Shown: one piece after another, positions 46,765 through 56,734 of the stretch | Numbering within the stretch: position 1 is the stretch's first letter | Layout of the letters: each line of letters begins with the position of its first letter | From: Rapana venosa | Lineage: Eukaryota; Mollusca; Gastropoda; Neogastropoda; Muricidae | DNA length: 64,000 bases | Assembly: GCA_028751875.1 (NCBI GenBank) | Contig: CM054145.1 | Location: 41,362,616-41,426,615, forward strand | Direction: 5' to 3' | Made by a program: the position numbers and the translations under genes | Notes under the pieces: model-generated | Databases searched by the model: none | Told to the model about the DNA's origin: nothing | Seen by the model: only the letters and a program-made list of their open reading frames with translations

Positions 46765-49700
46765 CTGTAGAAACATGAAGGAAGGCAAATGGTCAGAACT
46801 GTTGGACACGTGCATAACTTTGGCTTTGGGGATAATAAAAAATTTTTAAAAACTACCGGGGTAATTGATGGCAAGCCCACAATGCAAAATACACATATCT
46901 GTTTGGCTGCTTCGGGTTATTTCAGAACTAAGAATTTTGTTTTGCTCCATAGTTGTGTTGTATTGTATTGTATTGTATTGTATTGTATTTACATTGCTTT
47001 TAGTCACGGCAAATTTCTCTGTGTGAAATGTGGGCTGTTCTTCTTGGACAGAACGCGTTGCTACAAGAGTAATGCCACCCACTTTCTTTTTTTTTTTTTT
47101 AATGGTTCACGTAGATCCTGCCTGCATGTGTTTTTGCTCCTCTGATACAGCAATAAATACTGAAGATACGTGCTGTTTTTATCACGCCCTGCCTTGAAAA
47201 CAACTCAACATAAGACCTCGTTTTTGAGCCTACTGATATCTGGAGAACATACCTGTCTGTCACCTGTCTCCATTGCCACTGTCAACGGTAGAAGCTCCAC
47301 GCAATATCACCAGGGTTCGCCATCTTTCTCTGTCTCTGCTGAGTTCTACGATCTCCTGCAGCCCTCCCAGACCACTGATCTCAGTGATGTTGGCAATGTA
47401 GGATGTTGGTGTTCTGCCTCTTTTCCTTCTGCCATCAAGTTTATGTTGGAGAACTGTCGTCATCAGATTTGTTTGTGTACTTCTGTTTCCATGACCAACA
47501 TATCTCAGTCTGCACTTACTAGTTTCAGCTACTATTATCTTGTCTTTGTACTGACAGCTCATCAAAAGTGCTTTCATTTTGTTCTTCTGTCTGACCATTT
47601 GACTCTTAGAAGTTGCCTGTAGAACCATAGTTCGGTGCGCTTATATTTGGAGAGAGTTATCCTCAATGATCGATCATTCTGGCGTCGACAACCACAGACC
47701 TACCCAGACATCTAGTGCTGAGAAACTGAGTCCAGCACAATTTGAGTGTGTATGCTCAATATGCAGATTTTAAAGCAAGCAATCAAATTACAAGTTAGTC
47801 TCAAAACGTTCTTTACCTCCCTAAAAATACTGAACTTTTAAATATTCGTTCTCTCTGAAGAAAATCTACTTAAGCTGTGCAGAATTGTTGTCTACAGTAA
47901 TCAGCCAAATTGTGATAGAGAAACTGTTGAGCTCTAAACTATTCAATCTCTGGAAAGATGTTTTTAATTGTAATAATTTTTTTAAACATGAAAATATGGA
48001 TATTTGTCGCAATACCTGAAAGATAAAACTTGCTGGCTTTCAGTTATATTCGAAGTAACATTTCAAATGGCTAAGAAAAGCTTCAATCAACATTTTTTTT
48101 TTAAATCAATGGTTACTCGGATAGAATGCCTTTTCAGTAAGTGGCCAACTAGGAAATCAATTACACGATGTTGCATAGCAAGATCCCCCGTGGGATTCCC
48201 GGGGTATGCTTACAAAGTGAGCATTGCAAGAATAGGATCCCTGCCCTCCAACCAGGCATGTCGTAAGAGGCGACTAAGGTGGAACCCTTCCTCCAGGTTG
48301 GGGGTTGGGCACAGGGCTAACAACCCTGTCCCGTAAAAAAAGAGCAGTTACAGAAACAGCAACAGAGAAAACTTATACTTTTGCGTGCGAAGGACCTCCC
48401 GGGTCCAGTGGACTCGTATAAATGCTGATGGCCAAAGCCGGAGGGGGAAGCTACCAGCAGGAAAAAGGGAGACCTTGAACACCACCAAAAACTAAGATCA
48501 GCCCTAGGACATTGGAACGTGAGGACGATTTTATGAGACGGGCAAGCTGGCACAGGTAACATTAGAGATTGAGAGATTCAACCTCCATGCCCTTGGAGTA
48601 AGCGAGAGTAGATGGACTGGATCTGGGAGAGTGAGAACCCCCCACCCGGGAAGAAACCGTCCTCTACTCTGGGAGAGATGACAAAACCAGAAACCACGAG
48701 GGAGTTCCCCCTCATCCTCAAAAAAGGCTTTGAGCGATGCCTTATGGGAGTGGAGCCCATCAACAGCAGACTAATGAGTGCGAGACTGAAGGGAGACACA
48801 TCAACATCACCATCATCCAGTGCTACGCACCAACCAACAACAGCAGCCATGGAGCAAAGATGACTTTTACCACCAGCTGCAGACAGAGACAGAGAAAGCC
48901 CTACGCCATGACCTCATCTTTCACCCATGGGGGACCTCAATGCCAAGGTCGGAAGTGACAACCCCGACTATGAGAAAGTCATGGGAAAACACGGGGTGGG
49001 AAAGAAATGACAACGGGGAGAGACTTGTGGAGTCTGCGCCATGAACAACTTAGTGATTAGGAGGAACCCTATTCACGCACGGGACATCCACAAGCTGACT
49101 TGGGCGTCCCCGAATGGGAGAGATATGAACCAGATTGACCATCTGATGATCAAGGTATTTGGAGACGATCTCTCCTGGATGTGAGAACCAAGCGAAGTGC
49201 GGATGCCGGGAGCGATCATCACCGGGTGACAGCACACATCCAGATGAAACTGAAGAAGAACACAAAAACCAACCACTCAAGCGCGATTTGATACCCAACG
49301 ATTGAGAGACACCAACTGAAGTCTGCATTCGTCAACGATATGAGGAACAGTTTCCCACATCCTGCAGAACATGACAGAACAGCAGGGACATAGATACGAC
49401 ATGGAAGCAAAATCTGTAAACTGTACACTGAGAACGGGCCAAGGACAAACTCGGCCATCAAAAGAAGAAGACCAACAATGACGGGATCCAACAAGGGGAC
49501 CCTCAATGCCATCAAAAAAAGGGAAGAGAGACCAAGAAGAGACTTCTGCAAGTAAAGTCTCCAGGGGCTACGAGAGAGGCAGGAAGAGTTGTACAGAGAG
49601 GCACACAGGAAAGTGAAGGGGAACTCGCACGCTGTGACAGAGAGAAGCCATGGGACCAGCTGGCAGTGAGGCAGAAGAGGCGGCGGCCCCCAAGGAGAGC

Positions 49701-51970
49701 AAGGGAGGTCTACAAGATCACCAAGAAAGAAATGCAACAAATTTAAGAGGAGCGTTGGGGGACCCAAACAGGGACAGACAAGGGAACCTGTTGGACAACA
49801 GAGAAAGAGCAAGAAGAAAGATGGGGCTGAACCTTCCAGGAAGTTCCTCAACCAACCAACCACCTGACGAGACAGCCCACATCCCAAAAAGCTACAAAGA
49901 CTTAGACATTGACGTCACCCCCCCAACAAGAAGAGATAGTGGCTGCCATCAAGATTCTCAAGAACGGGCAAGTCACCAGGCCAGGACAACCCCTTTGGGG
50001 CCGAACTGTTCAAGGCAGTTCTGAACTAGCAGCTGACATACTGCAACCACTGTTCACAGCTGCATGGAAAAACGAGAAAGTACCTGATTTATTGGACCAA
50101 GGGGGTGATAGTCAAAATCCCAAGAAAGGAAAACCCTGAGCGACTGCAACAACTGGAGGGGAATCACTTTTTGTCTGTGCCAAACAAGATACTGGCCAAG
50201 GTTCATCATCAGAAGAATATCAGCGCTGTGGACGATGCTTTGAGGAAGGAACAAGCAGGGGTTTAGGAAGCACGAGGATGTATAGACCAGATATTCACGC
50301 TCAGAAACATCATCGAAAAAGTGCACAGAGTGGCAAAGACAACTGTTATGTGAATTTGTGGACTTCGAAAAGGCTTTTGACAGCATACACAGAGACATCC
50401 TTTGGAGTATCCCTTTGACACTATGGATCCCATCGAAACTGGTACACCTTATCAAAAGCTTCTATGGGCAACTTCAGATGCCCATAGCAAAACTGTCTTC
50501 GAAGTCAAGACTGGGTAAGACAAGGGTTGTGTGATGTCAGCAGTTCTCTTCAATCTGGCCATTGATTGGGTGAATGAGGAAGACGACAGAAGACACCCCA
50601 AGAGGGATTTTGCTGGAGCCTGTTTCAACACTAGACGACCCTTTACTTTGCGGATGACCTGGCGCTGCTGTCCCACACACACCACATATCCAGGGGAAGA
50701 CCAGCAGATCCAAACATTCGGACCCGCAAGTGGGGCTTCGTATTAGCACCAAGAAACAGAGACAATGTCGCTCAATGTGAACACACCAGCCCCTGTGAAG
50801 TGAATGGAACTGACCTGCGCCAGACAGACAAGTTCACATACCTTGGCAGCAGCATCAAACCCGAGGGCGGCACCAAAAGAAGAAAATCCACAACAGACTG
50901 GGCAAGGCCCGGAATGTGTTTAGGGAGATGAACAATATCTGGAGATCAACTCAGTACAGCACCAACACCAAGCTGAAGCTATACCAGAGCTGTGTGTGTC
51001 TACGCTCCTGTACGGTTCTGAGTGCTGGGGGGATGACCCGGAAAAGGGGTCTTACCAAACTTCGATCCTTCCACACCATATGCCTGCGAAGAATTCTCCG
51101 GATCTTTTGGCCCGAGAAGATCTCCAATGAAGACCTACTACAGAGATGCAGGCAAGAAGACATGGGAACCATCATCACCAGACAACGGTGGAAGTGGATT
51201 GGGCACATCCTCCGAAGAGACCCACAGTCAATCGCAAGAACAGCATTGCACTGGACCCCAGAAGGAAGGAGAAAGAAAGGAAGACCAAAAGCAACGTGGA
51301 GAAGAACTGTAGAAAGTGAGATGAAGGTCATGCAGCACTCTTGGGGATCAGTGACTAGGTTGGCCCAGAATAGGCAGGAGTGGAAGCGCTTTGTTGCTGC
51401 CCTACACACCCCTGGGTGTAATGGCTAATGATGATGATGATGCATAGCAAGATCGTTCTAGTCTTCTCTAAATATTCCATGAAACTTTAACATGTGGCTA
51501 TTTTGAAGCTCTTCTTTTTGGAGTGGCATGCAGTCATATAAGCCCCAAACCCACCCCTACTGAAAAAAAGTCCGAGTGTCTCTGTCTTCCTACTAGGCCT
51601 AGCATTTAAACACGTCGTACTGAGGAGCTCAAAATGACGACATTCACTGGAATAGATTTGCCAGTTTGCATCTTGAAATGTGACAACTCGCCTTCATTTC
51701 ACATGCACAGTTATTGCAAATTTTTCTAAAACAAAAATTACATGATGTATTTGGTTTGTCCGTTTGTTGTTCTTTTGTTTAAAATTTCAAGACGGTGATG
51801 TATATTTTCTATATTTAGATCTATTAGTGTATTGTTGCTTTTTTTCTGGTGGGCTGGGCTTCTTCTTGAATGTGTGTGTGTATGTGTGTACACAGAGTGA
51901 CACCGATTCGTGAAACGGTGTTTCTGTATTATATAAACACGCACCACGCAGGTACGCACGCACCACAAAA

Positions 51971-52065
<95 letters not shown>

Positions 52066-54252
52066 TAGACAGACAAAGAGTCAAAACTGTAAAAGAAGCG
52101 TAATGCGTACCCAGCTGCTGTTTCAGAACTTGATTTTCAGCTTGCAGGCTATCCACCTTTCCTTGCAGTGCATTCTCTCGGTTTCGCATACCCTGCAGCT
52201 CTCCCTCCAGTAAGGATAAACGCGCCTCCACCCCATCCAAATGCACGGAGGCTTCGCTCACAGAGGGTGACTGGGTCGTGGAGCATTGCAAGGCGAGAGA
52301 AGACTGGTTCAGCTTGCACGTGTAGTCACCTGTGGAGACAGGATTGGGGACAGAGAGGTAAGCTACCCCCGAATGCCACCATGAAGTTTGGAGAACCTTG
52401 TGGTCTGGAGTCTGAAATCAACGTTAAGATGGATAAGGTAATTGGCAGTGGATGGCTTGGTTGGTTGGTTGGTTGGTTGGTTGGTTGGTTTGGTTGGTTG
52501 GTTGGTTGGCTGGCTGATTGGTCTTCGTTGTTGTTTTTTGTTATAGTAATAAAATACTGGTTTCGAAAGCTGCTGAGGAAAGCAAAATTGAAGGTTATTA
52601 CCAAAAAATCCAAAATTACAGCATGAGAAAATAGAAAATGCAGATTGTTATCAAACGTCTTTGTAAACAGTTCAACCATTTATCAATTTGTACAATCAGC
52701 TTCTATGGAAAATATTCTCTTGTTGGCCATCGCCTCCTACTTTTTATGTCTTTATCGCCACTTTAAGTGGGTCTGAAGTGTTAATAATAAAGCAATGGTA
52801 TAAGAATTTGTTCTGAATGCCTTCAGACAGACATCAGTGTGTGTCTTCTTTCTGCACGTGCACACCACTCACTGTCCACAGGATCTGGGTACTGTTCCTC
52901 CAGGCTGCGTTGATCGTGGAACAGGCCAGCACCACGTGGTAGCCTTTGGTCTGGTTGTCGTAGGTCGCCCCAGGCTGGACAGTTGCCGACAGGTGACCGT
53001 TCTTCACCACGTCACCGTTTGCTGTGGTGGTCAAGCAGGAACGTAAGACATTTGCTGGCGGAACTTGATCAAACATGCTAGATCTATACATACATACTTG
53101 TGTAGGCTTACTCTCACATTCCTATACACATATACCAAAGCGTATGTACATGCAGACCAACAAAGACCCAAAACACTGAAGTAAAGAAATTGACGACTAT
53201 CTTATGTTGCTGTTATCCTTTTCTTTCAAATTTGACTTAACATTTTCACAGACTGCCGAATTTGTCCGCATATCAGTGATAGCACCTAAAATGCAGGATA
53301 ATATGGTCAGAACTGTTTAGTAAACGAAAGCTTAGAAACATAGACCTATAATAAATCAGTGATACATTTAAAGAACCATACTGACACATTGTGTAAATAT
53401 GTATAAGCTATAGAAATATAGATATGTGCGAATATTAAAGCCACAGGAAAAAATACAGTTATGTAAAATCCATTTTTAAAAACCCATAAAACTACAATAC
53501 TATAAAATACAAAACCATGGCATTGCAAACTTATAAGAAGATATCAAAGATAAGAAAAAAGCACTATGACATGGGATATTCATTTAAAACAAAGCATCGA
53601 GAACACGAAGGCGTATAAGCGCTGGGAATATAAAACAGTAGGAGTGCAAACTCATTGGAATTTAGAACTGATTCTAAATTTATTGCAAATTAAACAAAGT
53701 ATGTCCATGAATCTTTGCATAGGTGACAAAGGACAGTGCCCATGCAAGACTGACAGCCAGACACGAGACCATGTCCTGCCACAGTCCTGCCCGCTACATG
53801 AGCACTCCGAAAGAAGATCTAGCCTGACCCATACCACCGCAGCGGCCAAAAGGCTTTACGGCGTTTGGGATCAGTAACGAACTGCTACTTTCATCACAGA
53901 GACTGAGCCGTTTGACAACCACAAGAAATGAACAGATAGATACAGAAATGAACCAAGCAAAGATCAAGATGCAAGAATAAAAACAGACTTGACATTTGGC
54001 CTGCAACACAATGACGGTAGTAGTAATCAGTGTGAGGACATAGAACTATCACAAACCGTGTGGGGATTATAGAATCATCGTATCCTGCAATGACGGTAGT
54101 AGTAATCAGTGTGAGGACATAGAACTATCACAAACCGTGTGGGGATATAGAATCATCGTATCCAGGACTATTGTAATACAGAACCGTACAAATAAAGCCG
54201 CTCAGCCCCCGCCCTAAAAAAACAACCTAAACAAACAACAACAACAACAACA

Positions 54253-54299
<47 letters not shown>

Positions 54300-56434
54300 A
54301 CACACACACACACACACTTGTAGCTGCAGGGGAGTTCTGTCTTACCAGTGACATGCACGTGCACATTTCGTCTATATGTAGCCACAGAGCCATGCACATT
54401 GAACATGACCTTCACGTAGTAGGAGCCAGAATTCTGCAGGCTGACGTTCAAAAGACGAATGCCCGCGTTGGCTAAGTACTCCAGCTGAACGGTACTGTCC
54501 GCTTCCGGTACAAACTGTCCGTGAAGCCTTGCTGCAAGCATCTTGTCACTGTTTCCTGTAGAGCAAAGCACGCAGGTTGATAGCCAACCCATGGCCAACC
54601 CTCAAACAACTTTAGTCATTTGTGTACAAAGAGAGTAACGGAAAAGAAGGATGATTCTAGCAACCCAAAAACCCAGCAACAGCCAGAAAATAAACCCTCT
54701 GACGCTATTTATATGGAAAGAACCAGAACAACCCCCCCCCCCCCCCCCCCCCCCCCTTGCATCTCCTCAGTGAAGTTTTTTTAATTTGACAGAAAACTAC
54801 AAATCCCAGAAGTCGGAATGCAGCTATCTTAATGATGGGTTAAAACACACACACACACACACACACACAAAAGTCGCTTAGGCAAAAATTCACCATTGTT
54901 GAACCTCGGAGCTCTAGCGGAGGCACAGGGGGTAACATTCAAATTTCAGTCACTTTATGCTCTTAGACAACGAAAAGTGTCAAAGTGAGCATAAGCTAGG
55001 AGTGCATCTCCATGATGTAACTTTTTTTCCCCTTGGTTTCTTCTTCTGTGTTCGTTTATTGGGAAGGATGCGTAGTGTCTGGTCTTCTCCTGTGCTTGTA
55101 ACTCTGCGAGAAGTCTGTCCACTGGACTTGAGCCAACACACTCCCGACTTCAGAGCAGCTCATCAGAAAATTCATTTGAAAAAATGCTGGGAAAATACGC
55201 GCGCGCAAGTACAGAACCTTGTAGACACAAAGATAGAGAAAGACCGTTATATGCGTTGATAGAAACAGACAGGCGAAGAGCTAATCGTGGACCATTCACT
55301 TATTGATGTTTGGGGATTAAATGCAGCCCCAAAACAGTGTCAAAAACGAGACATACAGAAACCGACCAAAAGAGCATGTAAATGCAAGACTTTGCACAAC
55401 TAGATAGACATCACACAGACCTATATAAGTCCATTGTACTGTGATAACGATTTACAAAAAGCCCCACACCTGACAACGACAACAACGATGATAACGACAA
55501 CAAGGACAACAACAAAGAAATGATGACCTCCATCTTGCAGGAAGTGCCATTCCTCTACTTTCAGGTGCTCATCATTGTCACGGTCGTACTGCCAGTGCAA
55601 TGTCACGTTTTGACCTTGACATGCTGACAAAGTCGCATTGTCTGGCAACGAGCTGGCCCTCCACACCAAAGCTGATGTAACTGCAAAAACAAACAAATAA
55701 AAATATATAGATAAGTAGATATATAAGTAAATAAATCAATAAAAATAAGAACAGCAAAGGCAGGGCATGTTATGTTGGCACCAACACTAAACAGCCTCGG
55801 AGGTGCATGGGGAAACCAAAACTGAGGTCACAATGAAACCAGAGCAACAGGGGCAACCGAAACAAGATGACAACTCTCTTTTGTTGCTCAACAGTCAATG
55901 ATGCTGTGATATCCAAATCAGCTTTAACGAGGCTGTAACTACAAACTTCCTCTCATTATATCATCCTGGCATCAACCAGGCCTGAGAGATACAGACACCT
56001 GCAGTGTTGGTCAAGTAGTTTGAGCAACGTTCTCAAAATCGCATCCCCATAGTGTGGATGACGCCTGCCTGTGTGGTCCCAGTCTTTCCAATGACCCCTA
56101 GCAGACTCACTCTGGGGAGGAGCTGGCCTGAGTCGGAAGAGAACCTATGGCTGTTATGTGAATCGAACCTACGCCCTTCCAAGCCAACAATCCAAGATGC
56201 TTAACCACTGTGCTACAGCAGCTAGTACAGTAGACCTATAATAACTTGGTGTTAGTGGGTGTCGGTTTTTTTCAACATTCTTGGGTTGGGTCTTTACATT
56301 ATAGAGCAATTATTTTGAATAAGTAACATCTTTGTGTCAGCTAGTTTTCATAACGTTTCAACAATATTTTATGTTTGTGTCAGTGGGGTGGTGGTCATCA
56401 TATTTATTCCTGAATTTGGACTGTTACTGCTGAA

Positions 56435-56469
<35 letters not shown>

Positions 56470-56636
56470 GTGTTTATGTGTGCGTGTGCGCATACGTGCA
56501 GCGTGTGTGTATTTCTACGCGCCAACACAAGCGGAAAGACTTGAAATGTTTTTTAAAAAAACTATAAGGTAGTTATCACGACAAGGAAAAGATGTGAGTT
56601 TGAGGTACAGACTCACTATAATTATTAAAAGAGACT

Positions 56637-56674
<38 letters not shown>

Positions 56675-56734
56675 GGTCTAACCTTGACTTCCGATGAAAA
56701 TACACAAAGCTAGTTCTATGGGATGGAGATTCAT
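46355..56734 (-). CDS. Secreted Ig-coiled coil-C1q protein (QREP-like)
   Basis: Complete minus-strand gene, six exons: 56734-56683, 55680-55528, 54555-54346, 53063-52866, 52329-52111, 46764-46355. All junctions are phase 1 and sum to 414 codons including the stop. Order in the protein: signal peptide (MNLHPIELALCIFIGSQ), Ig domain at about 20-135 (ACQGQNVTLHWQYD, LLNVSLQNSGSYYVKVMF), second Ig-like segment at about 140-215 (VVLACSTINAAW, ILWT, DYTCKLNQ), coiled coil at about 225-277 (VEARLSLLEGELQGM), and C1q domain at about 280-413 (FVTPLNGTYVFHLTL, LVQGQRVWVV, FSVYLSGYLI). Molluscan immune lectins FREP, CREP and GREP combine Ig and lectin domains; the C1q version has been called QREP. The likely role is multimeric pathogen recognition in haemolymph. 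Five introns are rich in simple repeats, and the last holds a LINE. Confidence 0.88.
46957..47140 (+). repeat. (TATTG)n plus SINE-like flank
   Basis: TATTG pentanucleotide repeat, then TAGTCACGGCAAATTTCTC, GAACGCGTTGCTAC and a T-run. It shares the flank with 5918 and with the right edge of the window. Confidence 0.55.
47262..47640 (-). mobile_element. LINE ORF C-terminus, 5'-truncated
   Basis: On the minus strand the frame reads SKCRLRYVGHGNRS, then LDGRRKRGRTPTSYIANITE and VELSRDRERWRTLV. The pattern (RLR.VGH, G.R.RGRP.., DR..WR.LV) is the usual end of the C-terminal region of RTE/Jockey-like retrotransposon proteins. No reverse transcriptase core is left. Confidence 0.8.
48172..48185 (+). 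repeat. Target-site duplication, left copy
   Basis: TGCATAGCAAGATC, identical to 51441-51454. Confidence 0.9.
48186..51440 (+). mobile_element. Full-length RTE-type LINE, inactivated
   Basis: A 3255-bp non-LTR element inserted antisense in the last intron of the Ig-C1q gene. The 5' UTR carries the GCATGTCGTAAGAGGCGACT block. The ORF remnants include the endonuclease (GHWNVRT, INITIIQCYAPTNN, DLNAKVGSDNPDYEKVM, MNQIDHLMI, GSDHHRVTAHI, in several frames), the reverse transcriptase (FVDFEKAFDSI, CVMSAVLFNLAIDWV, YFADDLALLSHTHH, KFTYLGSSI) and the C-terminal region (LRRILRIFWPEKISNEDLLQ, RWKWIGHILRRDPQSI, GRRKKGRPKATWRRTVE). The 3' end is a short ATG repeat. Length, single ORF and tail fit the RTE clade. 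Many frameshifts and stops mean it cannot move on its own. Confidence 0.9.
50916..51428 (+). pseudogene. RTE LINE ORF, intact C-terminal part
   Basis: The longest remaining open piece of the element (170 codons). It holds the region after the reverse transcriptase thumb: NIWRSTQYSTNTKLKLYQSC, LRRILRIFWPEKISNEDLL, RQRWKWIGHILRRD and RKKGRPKATWRRTVE. It ends six bases before the ATG tail. One frame change lies near TLLYGSECWG. Confidence 0.85.
51441..51454 (+). repeat. Target-site duplication, right copy
   Basis: TGCATAGCAAGATC directly after the (ATG)n tail; perfect 14-bp match to the left copy. Confidence 0.9.
51974..52062. repeat. (CA)n followed by (GA)n
   Basis: CA then GA dinucleotide runs, about 50 bp downstream of the exon 5 donor on the minus strand. 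Confidence 0.95.
52111..52329 (-). CDS. Ig-C1q gene exon 5, Ig end and coiled coil
   Basis: Acceptor GTCTCCACAG/GTGACT, donor CAGCTGG/GTACGC. It encodes (G)DYTCKLNQSSLALQCST, then a heptad-rich region VEARLSLLEGELQG, NALQGKVDSLQAENQVLKQQ. The coiled coil would drive oligomerisation ahead of the C1q head. Confidence 0.9.
52367..52411 (-). CDS. Possible 45-nt microexon of the Ig-C1q gene
   Basis: A GATTTCAG acceptor and a G/GTAGCT donor bound 45 nt open as TPDHKVLQTSWWHSG. It would lengthen the very short stretch between ILWT and DYTC, ending in an SG before DYTC as many Ig domains do. However, its end phase (0) does not match exon 5 (needs phase 1) unless a G is missing from the run at its end. 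Weak candidate. Confidence 0.25.
52455..52513. repeat. (TTGG)n microsatellite
   Basis: TTGG tetranucleotide array with one TTTGG and two CTGG variants. Confidence 0.95.
52866..53063 (-). CDS. Ig-C1q gene exon 4, second Ig-like segment
   Basis: Acceptor TTGATCAAG/TTCCGC, weak in pyrimidines. It encodes (V)PPANVLRSCLTTTANGD, LSATVQPGATYDNQT and YHVVLACSTINAAW, ILWT. Two donors are possible: a strong ACA/GTGAGT at 52873 (phase 0) and a weaker AGTG/GTGTGC at 52866 (phase 1). The second keeps frame with exon 5 directly. Confidence 0.8.
53690..54010 (+). mobile_element. LINE 3'-end fragment
   Basis: Reads GQCPCKTDSQTRDHVLPQSC then CPLHEHSE and KRLYGV, a CPC...H...CP pattern typical of the very C-terminus of some retrotransposon ORFs in marine invertebrates. 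It sits in the intron between Ig-C1q exons 3 and 4 in the opposite sense. Confidence 0.6.
54012..54170. repeat. 79-bp direct tandem duplication, two copies
   Basis: TGACGGTAGTAGTAATCAGT through AGAATCATCGTATCC is present twice, with one base difference. It follows the LINE fragment and may be part of its 3' UTR. Confidence 0.9.
54253..54317. repeat. (AC)n microsatellite close to exon 3 donor
   Basis: AC array with one CCA break, ending about 28 bp from the exon 3 donor on the minus strand. Confidence 0.95.
54346..54555 (-). CDS. Ig-C1q gene exon 3, second half of first Ig domain
   Basis: Acceptor TGCTCTACAG/GAAACA, donor TCACTG/GTAAGA. It encodes (G)NSDKMLAARLHGQFVPEA, then YLANAGIRLLNVSLQNSGSY and YVKVMFNVHGS. 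The SLQNSGSYYVKV block is the canonical E-F strand region; the F-strand Cys is replaced by Val. Confidence 0.88.
54732..54756. repeat. poly-C run of 25
   Basis: Uninterrupted C run (poly-G on the minus strand). Confidence 0.95.
54803..54925 (+). repeat. Two-block dispersed repeat with internal (AC)n
   Basis: CCCAGAAGTCGGAATGCAGC, CTATCTTAATGATGGGTTAA, an AC array, then GCAAAAATTCACCATTGTTG and CCTCGGAGCTCTAGC. Confidence 0.7.
55528..55680 (-). CDS. Ig-C1q gene exon 2, first half of first Ig domain
   Basis: Acceptor TTTTTGCAG/TTACAT, donor ATGGAG/GTCATC. It encodes (V)TSALVWRASSLPDNATLSAC, QGQNVTLHWQYDRDNDEHLK and VEEWHFLQDG. The B-strand Cys is in LSACQGQNVTLHW. Sequons NAT and NVT suggest glycosylation. 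Confidence 0.88.
55990..56225 (-). mobile_element. tRNA-derived SINE, different head (family B)
   Basis: On the minus strand CTGTAGCACAGTGGTTAAGC is box A and GTAGGTTCGATTCAC is box B. The body does not match family A. Confidence 0.65.
56649..56674. repeat. (AC)n directly beside the exon 1 donor
   Basis: AC run ending 8 bp from the exon 1 exon-intron border, so the intron begins with a short spacer and then (GT)n on the minus strand. Confidence 0.95.
56683..56734 (-). CDS. Ig-C1q gene exon 1, signal peptide
   Basis: ATG at 56734, then MNLHPIELALCIFIGSQ and donor GTCAAG/GTTAGA, phase 1. The hydrophobic core ELALCIFIG fits a secretion signal. The phase matches exon 2 exactly, giving Val at the joint. 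Confidence 0.82.

Noticed and set aside
49219..49887. 222-codon minus-strand ORF
   Set aside because: It is the antisense shadow of the RTE LINE.
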